Below are positions 10,521 through 52,300 of a stretch of 64,000 nucleotides of DNA, piece after piece. Position numbers and translations under genes: made by a program. The notes under the pieces are model-generated. The model did not search any database. It was not told the origin of the DNA and worked only from the letters and a program-made list of their open reading frames with translations. This DNA is from Hemicordylus capensis (taxonomy: Eukaryota > Chordata > Lepidosauria > Squamata > Cordylidae): NCBI RefSeq assembly GCF_027244095.1, contig NC_069658.1, positions 267,104,687 through 267,168,686 on the forward strand. The letters run 5' to 3'. Each line of letters opens with the position of its first letter. The stretch's first letter is position 1.

Positions 10521-11409
10521 CCCCGGGGCATGAAGGCATGTATGAATAACTCCCTGGCAATTATTAACACCAGGTGTATATTAATAATTGAAACCACTTA
10601 TTTAGCAAGAAATCTGTGCTCGCTTCAAAGTACATACAGTAGTTGCTTTACTCTGGCAGGAAATGTTAATTATAAATCTGAAAACAAGTTGCGGGGAGGA
10701 GGGGGGTTAAATAAATATTACAATGGTTTTTGCAACAAACCTCCCTCTCTTTCATTTTCATTCTATTCCAGCAAATCCTCTCGGTTTCTTTTTGTCTCCC
10801 CTATCAGTATTTTATGAAGGGAAACCTCTTATTTTCCCTTTCTTTTGCTTTCCCCACCCCCCTTTTCATAAAAGAAACCCTTAAAAAAAAAAAAAACCAC
10901 CAAAGGACTGGTCATTCCCTATGCATGGCAGGGTGACCAAGATCCAAAAGTGAGGAGTTTAAATTCTCTGTGTTTGGAGCCAACTTTGCTCCGTTTTGCA
11001 CAAGGTCAGCTGGCTCCGGTCCATGGGCACGTTGGTCAGGAAAGGCTGCTAAACTACTTTTCAGATCAAAAGTTGTGTGTGAAGGAGAGTCTCACTGCAG
11101 GTGTACTCAAGTGTTATCACCACAACATCCTCCCACACTTCCCCATGTACCATTGTCTGGTGTGAGAGTGCACCAAAATGGTGATGTGATAAATTGGCAA
11201 TACTGAGAGAGTGGACCAAAGGGAGGGTACTAACATGTCTGCTGGGCATGGAATTGTTTTGTGAAATGCAGAGACAGCTTCGATTGTGTGTTTATGGGCT
11301 TGTGTGTGTGTGTGTCTGTGTAGGCCATTCTCGAGTGCTGTGTGTGCAAAAGGAAACAAGGACTGCATCTGTTGGTTCAGAAAAAGGCACTCACAATCCG
11401 GATGGGGAT
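10521..11409. other. intergenic DNA, no gene seen
   Basis: AT-rich to 10,930, with an A-run at 10884-10897. After that the sequence is neutral, with a short TG run near 11300-11318. No recognisable element. Confidence 0.35.
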
Positions 11410-11605
11410 CAGTGTTCCCTCTAAGGCGTGCGCATGTGCACGCGCTCACACATTTTTAAATGTCCGCTCAGTTCATTTTAGATCTTGCTCAGGTTGAATC
11501 GGGAAGGCCCCACCCTGAATGCATGTGCGCACACACTGTCTCGATACTGCTGCCCAGAACAAAACTAATTTCGCACACAGATGAAAAAAATTAGAGAGAA
11601 CACTG
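11410..11605 (+). mobile_element. MITE with CAGTGTTCCCTCTAA termini
   Basis: The left end CAGTGTTCCCTCTAAGG and right end TTAGAGAGAACACTG are inverted repeats. The interior has CGTGCGCATGTGCACGCG and AGATCTTGCTCAGGTTGAAT, which recur in inverted orientation in the copy at 28564-28753. No open frame. The flanking 8-mers do not match clearly. Confidence 0.75.
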
Positions 11606-11930
11606 GATACAAGCTGTCTGAATAAATTAGCATTTCCCCCCATCTTTTTAAACACTTTCTAAAATCACTTGATGGTGTAAATCTTTCTCTGATTCCAGTC
11701 CATTCACAAAATTTTGTTATTTGTTCTCCATCTCTTTCAGAAAGATATTCCATTTCTCCTTTGCAGAGATATGTTCATTTCCCCAATGCATCATGCTCAT
11801 TGTGCGGTGCATTGTGGGATATCTGGAGGCAAGGATGCATTTTCCCAGGCTCCGGAGATCCACACAGCTGGGAGCAGCATGTCCCACACACAATGACCAA
11901 TTGTCGGGGGTGAGGGGAAGATAGGTTATT
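11606..11930. other. intergenic DNA, nothing recognised
   Basis: No coding, RNA or mobile features seen. Confidence 0.35.
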
Positions 11931-11934
11931 ATTT

Positions 11935-12149
11935 ATATTTTATTATTTGCATTTTATGTTCCACTCTTCCTCCAAGGAGCCCAGAGCGGTGTACTACATA
12001 CTTAAGTTTCTCCTCACAACAACCCTGTGAAGTAGGTTAGGCTGAGAGAGAAGTGACTGGCCCAGAGTCACCCAGCAAGTATCATGGTTGAATGGGGATT
12101 TGAACGGTCCTAGTCCAGCACTCTAACCACTACACCACACTGGCTCCAC
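11935..12149 (-). repeat. tRNA-derived CORE-type (MIR-like) SINE
   Basis: The minus strand reads GAGCCAGTGTGGTGTAGTGG (tRNA-like A-box region), a B-box region near CGTTCAAATCCCC, a MIR-like core GTGACTCTGGGCCAGTCACT, then AGCCTAACCTACTTCACAGG and the tail GCTCTGGGCTCCTTGGAGGA. It is close to the copies at 30201, 37824 and 49205. Confidence 0.85.
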
Positions 12150-12180
12150 CCTGCCTTCTCCCCACCTGCCCCAGAAACAG

Positions 12181-12391
12181 TTGTGTGCATAACCATATTG
12201 AATACCTTTGTGAGGAGAAGGAGAATGAAATCTCCAGTACTCAAAATGAATTGCTTAAAGCTCAAAGAGAAATCATTTTGTTACTTCAAGTAGCTGAAAA
12301 GGCTGCAACAGAAAGAGAGACAGATGACACTGCTTTACAAGAAGAGCTTCAGAAAGCAAGGACTGTGCTCCAAGAGTGTAAAGACAAACAA
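12181..12391 (+). pseudogene. SLMAP-like coiled-coil coding fragment
   Basis: About 69 codons stay open with normal-looking codons: a heptad-rich stretch containing YLCEEKENEISSTQNELL, KAQREIILLL and TERETDDTALQEELQKAR. This lines up with the C-terminal coiled coil of SLMAP (sarcolemmal membrane-associated protein, a STRIPAK partner), remembered in human as LREEKDSEITSTRDELL, SARDEILLLH, ERDTDIASLQEELKK. More than half the positions agree by eye. A pyrimidine-rich stretch and CAG precede it (12150-12180), so it may keep a splice acceptor. After codon 69 the frame runs into repeat sequence. It is most likely a dispersed exon fragment of SLMAP or a relative. The alternatives are an exon of an unseen paralogue or a chance capture by a transposon. 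Confidence 0.6.
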
Positions 12392-12900
12392 GGTTTTCCA
12401 GAGGACATTTTCCGGGGAGGGTGGGCAAAGCCAGCAATCCAATACATTTTCTGGGGAGGGTGGGCAAAGCCAGCAGTTTTTTGGGGGAAAATAGCTGCCG
12501 CGCATGCGCAAATGACCTCTGCGAGGCCCTGGGTCATGCCAAGGTTCACGGGGGCCATTTATGCATGTGCGGCGGTGGCCAAAATGGCAGCTGCACGCAC
12601 TTACAGGAGCCCGAACAGACCAAATACAAGCATTTTCCTGGGCCGCAGTGGTGAATTAAGAGGATGGTGGGGGGAGGGGAAACCTTCGTGGACAAACCCC
12701 CCCCCCGGCCTACAGGAAGCCCCCCAAAGGAGCTAGAGGTATTTTAAATTTATTTTTAAAAAATTAAAAAATAAATTCGCAGACTTGTCCTGTCCGGACT
12801 GGGGGCAGGGGGTTCAATGGGGGCCAGACCGGACTTGGCTGGTCAGGTTCAAGTCTGGTCTGGACTTGTACCGAACCAGCCGGTTCCGTGCACACCCCTA
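12392..12900. mobile_element. hAT-like MITE remnant with GTGCACACCCCTA right end
   Basis: The right end CCGGTTCCGTGCACACCCCTA (to 12900) matches the terminus of the MITE family with TAGGGATGTGCAC ends at 17111, 26080 and 56142. The left end is not clear. Inside, a 31-bp unit (GGGGAGGGTGGGCAAAGCCA) occurs twice at 12406 and 12445. The open frame continuing from the SLMAP-like fragment through here is not protein-like. Confidence 0.5.
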
Positions 12901-12904
12901 GTTC

Positions 12905-14189
12905 ATGTGTGGATCGGTCACTGGTTGAAGGACAGGAAACAGACAGTAGGAATAAATGGACAGATTTCACAATGGAGGTAGGTAGGAAGTGGAGTCCCCC
13001 AGGGATCGGTTCTGGGACCAGTGCTCTTTAACTTGTTCATAAATGATCTAGAAGTTGGGGTGACCAGCAAAGTGGCCAAATTTGCAGATGACAATAAACT
13101 ATTTATGGTAGTGAAATCCACAACGGATTGTGAGGAACTCCAAAAAAATCTCTCCATACTGGGGGACTGGGTGACAAAATGGCAAATGTGGTTCACTGTA
13201 AGCAAGTGTAAAGTGATGCATGTTGGGGCAAAAAACACCCACTTCACATATACACTTATGGGATCTGAGCTGTTGGTGACTGACCAGGAGAGAGATCTTG
13301 GGGGTGTGGTGGACAGCTCATTGAAAGTGTCATCTCAGTGCGCAGCAGCTGTGAAAAAGGCCAATTTCTTGCTAGGAATCATTAGGAGGGGGAATGAAAA
13401 TAAAAATGCTAATATTATAATGCCCTTCTACAAATCTATGGTGTGGCCACATCTGGAGTATTGCGTACAGCTTTGGTCACCGTATCAAGGAGGATATTGT
13501 AGAGCTCGGAAAGGTACAGAAGTGGGCAACCAAAATGATCAGGGGCCTAGAGCGCCTTCCTTATGAGGCTAGGCTACAGCATCTGGGCTCTTTACCTTGG
13601 AAAAGAGGCAACTAAGGGGAGACATGATCAAAGTGTATAAAATTATGCATGGAGTGGAGAGGGTGGACAGAGATAGACATTTCTCCCTCTCTCACAACAC
13701 TAGAACCAGGGGTCACTCCATTTATTTTATTTTATTTATTGTTGAATTTATATAAATAAAATAAAATAAAAGGGGTGACCCCTGGTTCTAGTGTTGTGAG
13801 AGATGAAACCCCATGAAACTGAAGGTTGGGAAATTTAGACCAACAAGCGGCAGTACTTTTTCACACAGCGCATAATTAATCTATGGGATTCTTTGCCACA
13901 GGATGTGGTGCTGGCCACCAGCTTGGATGACTTTAAAAGGGGTTTAGACAGATTCATGGACAGGTCTATCAATGGCTACTAGTCTGATGGCTGTGGGCCA
14001 CCTCCAGCCTCTGAGGCATGATTCCTTCCTCTCAATACCAGTTGCGGGGGAGCAACAGCAGGAGAGGGGGCATGCACATAACTCTTGCCTGGGGGCTCCC
14101 CAGAGGCATCTGGTGAGCCGCTGTGTGAAACAGGATGCTGACTAGATGGACTTTGTGCCTGATCCAGCAGGGCTGTTCTTATGTTCTAA
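12905..14189 (+). repeat. CR1 LINE, 3' part
   Basis: Encodes the CR1 reverse-transcriptase C-terminal half: GSVLGPVLFNLFINDLE, the catalytic FADD box (KFADDNKLF), then GDWVTKWQMWF and YKSMVWPHLEYCVQLWSPY. The frame is lost near 13560. The 3' region ends in CTGATCCAGCAGGGCTGTTC TTATGTTCT-type sequence. It contains the 110-nt hairpin at 13691-13800 and is 5'-truncated. Confidence 0.9.
13691..13800. repeat. 110-nt near-perfect inverted repeat inside CR1
   Basis: Two 50-nt arms (13691-13740 and 13751-13800) match at 47 of 50 positions around the 10-nt loop GTTGAATTTA. The outer half of each arm is CR1 sequence (CTCACAACACTAGAACCAGG), and the inner half is a TTTATTTTATTTTATTTAT run. A normal CR1 has the outer sequence once, so this is a local inverted duplication. 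Confidence 0.9.
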
Positions 14190-14481
14190 GCTAGAGGGCG
14201 TTTCGTTTCCTTTTTCAGCGCTCACCACCACATCACTCTCCCATAGACTTGATGCAACGAAAAGCAATTCTTAACCCAACCCACATTCAATTTAGCACTC
14301 TCCGATTTGTTGCGCTGTCCAGAAGGGCGTGCGTTTCCGACTATTCTTTCCATTGGCCGTAAGGAAAACGGAGGCTTTGGATTGGTTTTCATTTATCACA
14401 GCGGCCGCCCACTGTGAATAGGTCGGATTGGGAAGCTGGTGCCCGACCGCGGGCGGAAGTAGTAGAGGTGATTGCAGCAGC
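14190..14481 (+). promoter_or_regulatory. QARS1: QARS1 promoter and 5' UTR region
   Basis: GC-rich DNA directly before the QARS1 start. Three ATTGG (inverted CCAAT) boxes lie at 14352, 14381 and 14427. A NotI-type GCGGCCGC is at 14401-14408. An ETS-like CGGAAGT lies at 14454-14460, only 22 nt before the ATG. There is no TATA box. The arrangement is typical of a housekeeping promoter. The start site is probably within 14430-14475, but it cannot be fixed from sequence. Confidence 0.65.
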
Positions 14482-47558
<33,077 letters not shown>

Positions 47559-47750
47559 AGAAGCATCCATGTTGGTTTCTAGTCACAAACAAGGTTGCTC
47601 AGGAGTTGCTCTTCCCTTCCCCGCATGGCTGGGGGTGGAGGTGGCATGCAGCACCAGCACAGTTGTCTGCTCTAGTGCCACAGTTGCCTTAACTTGCATC
47701 CTGGATACAGAACCATCACATCAATAAAGAGAAGCCCCCCCAAATGTTTC
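47559..47750 (+). terminator. QARS1: QARS1 3' UTR and poly(A) signal
   Basis: An AATAAA hexamer at 47723-47728, 165 nt after the stop, is followed by TG/T-rich sequence (TGTTTCCTGTGGTTCTGTGG, 47745-47765). Cleavage is expected near 47740-47750. Confidence 0.75.
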
Positions 47751-48307
47751 CTGTGGTTCTGTGGTGGGAAACCTTGTGTATCTCTGATGTATCTTTAGCT
47801 GTTTTATTTCTGTAGGATGGGGGTGGTTTTTTATGGCAGCATCTTCTGAAGCTGTCATTGGTTCACCTAGCTCAGCATAGTCTGCACTGACTGGCAGCAG
47901 CTTTCCAGTGTTTTAGGTAGGAATCTTCCCCCACCTAACCTGGGACCTTCTGCAGGCAAAGCATACGCTTGTCAATCTGGATTTTTTAAAACCTATAATT
48001 TTGTATTGAGTTTTCCTGTTGCAAACAGCAGCTTCATCAGTCTGAGTGGCTGGAGTGGGAGCCAGAATTAGGACTCTTCTTTCCCTCTCCTTGTCAGAGA
48101 AGTTTCCTCAGGCTGCTTTGCTCTTTGATAAAGAGTGCTCCAGGAACAGGCAGCTGGTGACTAATGCCAGAGTCCCGCTATCTTGTGGAAAAGGCCTTCA
48201 TGCTCTGCTTCCCAGAGGGTTCTTACATTTGTGTCGCTGGTAAGCAAAGGAAAGCAAGCAGCTTTCACAGCTTTCTGGCCCTCTGTGAAACTGAATCGGC
48301 CCATGCC
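47751..48307. other. intergenic DNA with a diverged SINE piece
   Basis: 47855-47960 (CACCTAGCTCAGCATAGTCT, GCACTGACTGGCAGCAG, minus strand) resembles the shared SINE tail and tRNA-type head. Nothing else recognised. Confidence 0.45.
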
Positions 48308-49020
48308 AAGTATTTTATTTATTTATTGTTAGATTTATATACCACCTTTCATTAAAAACAATCCCAAGGCAGTTTACAAAAGTTAAAACACATATAATAA
48401 AAATGAGTTAAAAGTATTTAGCTAAAAATATAAAAACAAATCTGATTTAAAATATATAATATACAAACACAGAAAACTATACATGGGATAAAAACACATA
48501 GAAGCAGCAATAAAAACAATCATGTAAAGGCCGGGATAAAAAGCCAAGATTTAACCAGCTTTCTAAAAACTGTGACAGAGTCTGAGGAGCGAATGACTAC
48601 TGGGAGAGCATTCCAAAGCCTGGGGCAGCAACAGAGAAGGCCCTGTCCCGCGTGCACGACAACCGAGCCTCCCTCAGTGTCGGCACCCAGAGCAGAGCCC
48701 CCTCAGATGATCTCATCAAGCGGGCAGAAACCCTTGGGAGCAGGTGGTCCCTCAGGTATCCCGGGCCCAAACTGTTAAGGGCTTTAAAGGTCAAAACCAG
48801 CACTTTGAATTGGACCCGGAAACACACTGGTAACCAGTGCAGCTCTTTCAAAATAGGTGTGATGTGATCACACTGGGCAGCTCCAGATAGAACCCTGCTA
48901 CCGCATTTTGTACAAGCTGCAGTTTCCAGATATTCTTCAAGGGCAGCCCCACACAGAGTGCATTGCAGTAATCCAGCCATGACGTGACTAAGTAGGCTTT
49001 CAAAGCAGCATTATTGTTGC
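48308..49020 (-). repeat. L2-clade LINE 3' part
   Basis: The minus strand encodes ITPILKELHWLPVCFRVQFK, VLVLTFKALNSLGPGYLRDH and LPRVSARLMRSSEGALLWVP. The 3' tail on + begins TTTATTTATTTATTGTTAGA. Strongly 5'-truncated. Confidence 0.88.
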
Positions 49021-49204
49021 CATGAAAGGTTAGGAAATTCATGGACTGGGTTTTGTGACTGACCCAAAAGAGATTGTGACTGACCCAAAAAGCTCTCCCT
49101 TTTCCTAGTCTAACAATTTGGCTCTTCTTAATGTTGGTATAGAAGGAAAACAATGAGGGGAAGGTAAGTAACTTTGGGACTACAGAAGAAAGGGCTAATA
49201 AGCT

Positions 49205-49420
49205 TTGCATAATTTTATTTTTACATTTATATCCTGCTTTTTCTGAGGAGCTCAAAGCAGTGTACATGGTTATGTTTATCCTCACAACAACCCTGTGAGG
49301 TAGAGTAGGCTGAGAGATACATGACTGGCCCAGAGTCACCCAGTGAGTTTCATGGTCGAACCTGGGTCGTCTTGGTCCAAGTACAACACTCTTAACCACT
49401 ACGCTATGCTGGCTCTGCTA
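49205..49420 (-). repeat. tRNA-derived CORE-type SINE
   Basis: On the minus strand: GAGCCAGCATAGCGTAGTGG, GTTAAGAGTGTTG, CGACCATGAAACTCACTGGG, then CCTACTCTACCTCACAGGG and GAGCTCCTCAGAAAAAGCAG. Moderately diverged. Confidence 0.82.
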
Positions 49421-50100
49421 TTTCCAAGAATTATTTCAGCCCATAAAAGTTTTAATTTTTGTAGTCTGCAAAAATTTTAATAGCCTGCTTATGGACAGAA
49501 CAGAATGTCAAGAGCATAACACAAACAATGGTCAGGTGCAAAAATACTGTATTTCGTATACATTAGTCAAGCGAGTATATACCGAAGAGAAGAGTCGGCA
49601 TCAACGGCTGAAACAGCTTGCTGTCTTTACAATCGTGCTTCGTTGCTGGTCTCTCCCACCCTGAGATCTAGAAAACAGGCCGGTACTGCAGGAAGTCTTG
49701 GCAACGAGAAAGTTTCTACAGGGCTGGCTCTCCAATGAAACCATTGCCTTGGGCAACAGACTGGAGGTGATCGGGGTGCCCTAGCTACCTCACCCTAGCA
49801 AACATTGCTAGTTTCCCTGACCTTGGGGGTGGGGAAAGAAGCAGCAGGAGGTGTGGACTTCCACTTCCTGCTGCTTAGTTTCCTGCCCCCTGCCTTTTCA
49901 AAACGGAACGAGTTAACAGCAGCTAGAGAAAAGCCACCCCCCACATCAAATAAAGGGATGAGTAGGGGAGAAAAAAGGTTGGGGTGATGGTGAATGCTCT
50001 CCATGGTGCATTCGGCATGCCAGGAAGAAGGAAAAGGTCGGCGGTGAAGATTTGTTCTCTATGGTTAGGGAGAAGGGTGGAATAAACATTAACCGAGTTC
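49421..50100. other. intergenic DNA upstream of the CpG island
   Basis: No gene or element recognised. Confidence 0.4.
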
Positions 50101-50103
50101 CTT

Positions 50104-50912
50104 GATAACTGCTTTTTGAGCCCTCCCAAAAAGGCAGAGGTCCTCGATCACAGCCTGTAGTTCACTGCATCCCTGGAGTGGGATGCAACAGTAAGAAAGA
50201 AAGGTTTGCAGACTCAAAGTTCTGCTTAGAGGAATAAACAAAAGGGACCAGCAATAGAAATATCCAAAGTTATGGATTTTTCTTGTTCATCCTAAGGTCT
50301 TGACGAACTACTTTTTCTGTCCAAAAAAGTGCGATAAGATTCAAAGATACTCCCCCCCCCCAAAATGGTTTCATTCATTCTTCATTCAAAGACCCCACCA
50401 CCCTAGTTGGTCCCCTTCTAACTTGTTTTCATAGCCAAAAAGATTAATTCACAGACCCGCTTGTTTCGTTTGACTACTTTTTGTAGTCCCCCCAGTAAAG
50501 AGGTTCCAGATTCACAGCCCCCAGTCTGCTCCCTTTGATAAACTGCTTCTTCTGCTTCCTCTCAAGAAGTGGCCCATTTTACTTTTTGTAGCAAAAAAGA
50601 GCAGAAACCCCAAATCCAAACCCAGTTCCTTGTACCCCTTCTCAAAAAGTTAAGAGGTCCCAGATTCAGACCCCCAGCACGCCAGTTTATTTCCTTTAAC
50701 GAACTTTGTGGGGGGCCGCTAAAAAATCCAGTTTCAGTTCCCAGTACCCGACAATACAGTACTACCTGTAGCTCGAAAAGGCGGAGACCCCAACTTCCTC
50801 CCTTTGACAAACTACCTTTTGCAGCTAAAAAAGAAAAGCAAAAGGAACACCTAGTGAGAGACCCCAGTTGCTTTCCTCAGGAACTGTCTTTTGTAGCCAA
50901 ATAAAGGCGCAA
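50104..50912. repeat. degenerate array of a CTACTTTTTGTAGCCAAAAAAG-like motif
   Basis: About eleven diverged occurrences, near 50107, 50304, 50418, 50470, 50537, 50577, 50626, 50699, 50757, 50805 and 50881, spaced irregularly by 40-200 bp. The best form is CTACTTTTTGTAG, then CAAAAAAG, then GAGACCCCAGATTC or CAGCCCCCAG, often preceded by CTCCCTTTGA. CTAC...GTAG can pair as a short hairpin. It ends directly before the CpG island. No known family recognised. Confidence 0.55.
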
Positions 50913-50949
50913 CATTAAATAAGCGCACGTATCACACTATGTAGCCGAA

Positions 50950-52300
50950 TCTTCGTTCCTTCCACTTAGTTCTCTCTCTCGCGCCGGCTATATACATAGC
51001 GGCGCCCCACGTGGCCGGTCGAATCTCGCTCTCGCGAGACATCCGGGGTCTAAGCGGATTCTATTTCTTCCCCCCCTTCCCCCCCGTCGCGTCACGGCAT
51101 CGCGGTTCCCGTGTCTCCTTCCCGCGCTGCCGTTGTGTGGGAGGAGGGGGAGGTGTGGGAGGAAGAAGCAATCACCGGCCGAGAAGCGCCCGGGTGAGTG
51201 AGTTCCCCCTTTACGCCCCGGGCCGTGTTATGGCAGCGCAGGAAGGCGGTGCAGGTGCCGCGCTGCCGTTGTGTGCGGGCGGCGGAGGGGAGGAGCGAGC
51301 CAGAGCCGGCCTGACTCGCCGCCCGGAATACCGGACAGGGGTGCGCTGCAGCGCCGGGCGCCGCCCCTCGCCCGCCAAGCCTCTCCTCCCTCCTCCTTCC
51401 TTCCCTCCCTCTCGCCTCGCCTCCGCTCCAGGCCGAGGGCTTCTTAAGGACCAGGCGGAATTAATGGGTAGGCCTCAGGTTTGTGGTGGACAAAAAGCAA
51501 AACAGAGAGAGAGAAATAGAGAGCGAGAGATCCTGTAGTCCGCCCCCGCCGCCTCTGACTGGATGAGTCGCCGCTTCAGGGAGAGGCCGAGGCCTTGCTG
51601 GTCTCCGGGGAGGGTGGGCGCCAAGGGAGGGAGCGGGCGCGCTCACTCTGGACTGCGGGGCGCCCAGGCGCGGGGAGGGGACCCCCTGGGCCAAGCGCCC
51701 CCCCCCCCCCCGCAGTCCTGCTCTCGTGGAGACACGAGCGATCGAGTCCTGCTCTCTCTCCTCCTCCCCCGGCCGCCTCCCAGATCCTGCAAACATCGAG
51801 GCGTGCACGGAGAGGAGGAGGAGGAGGAAGAGCCGCCGGCGCTCCCAGTGCGGCGTGGTGCCATTTCTCTGTCGGCTGCCGCATTCTCGCCGCGGCAGGT
51901 TCTCCCAAATCCTCCCGCGTGCTGCTCTCCTCCCCAAGCCTAGTCTCCATTATCCAGGCCTCGCAGTCTCAGTTATGCCGCCTGCTTCTGGGAAATGCTG
52001 AGTGGTTCCCACCGCGCCCACCCGCCCCTCCAGCCCGGAGCGGAGAGAGCGGCCTGCGGTTGGAGCAGCCACACACGACACATCATCGGTCATTTGCTGC
52101 TTCGTCTGCGCGCGCGAGCGGCTGCTGCACCCAAGCGGGCTCGCCAGCCAGAAGGGCGCCGGTTTTTCCCTTGGCTAACCTTTGCCCCATGGTTTTTCCC
52201 TTGGCTTAACCTTGCCTGATCCCAGCCCCCCGCGCCTGAACCCCCTCGCTCGCATCCGCCCCACCCCCCATGCAAAGCTGAAACGGGGGGGGGGCGTCAC
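50950..52300 (+). promoter_or_regulatory. CpG island promoter, probably QRICH1
   Basis: Strongly CG-rich and CpG-dense, with a TATATA stretch (50990), an E-box CACGTG (51008-51013) and the palindromic core-promoter motif TCTCGCGAGA (51030-51039, known to be bound by BANP). A consensus donor CGG|GTGAGT at 51194 could end a short non-coding first exon. In human, QRICH1 starts a few kb after the 3' end of QARS1 on the same strand, and its coding sequence begins in a later exon. Several overlapping long open frames here come from high GC content. Confidence 0.6.
51040..51193 (+). other. candidate non-coding first exon of the downstream gene
   Basis: Runs from just after TCTCGCGAGA to the GTGAGT donor at 51194. 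The start is a guess. Alternative donors inside the island cannot be excluded. No QRICH1 coding start (beginning MNNSLEN in human) was found in the window. Confidence 0.35.

Noticed and set aside
12392-12736. Continuation of the SLMAP-like frame for another 115 codons
   Set aside because: Past codon 69 the translation is derived from the MITE and a 31-bp repeat, not from coiled-coil sequence.
51011-52275. Several long open frames (100-204 codons, both strands) in the CpG island
   Set aside because: High GC suppresses stop codons; the frames overlap in all phases and are low-complexity Pro/Arg/Gly/Ser sequence. A non-coding first exon explains the region better.
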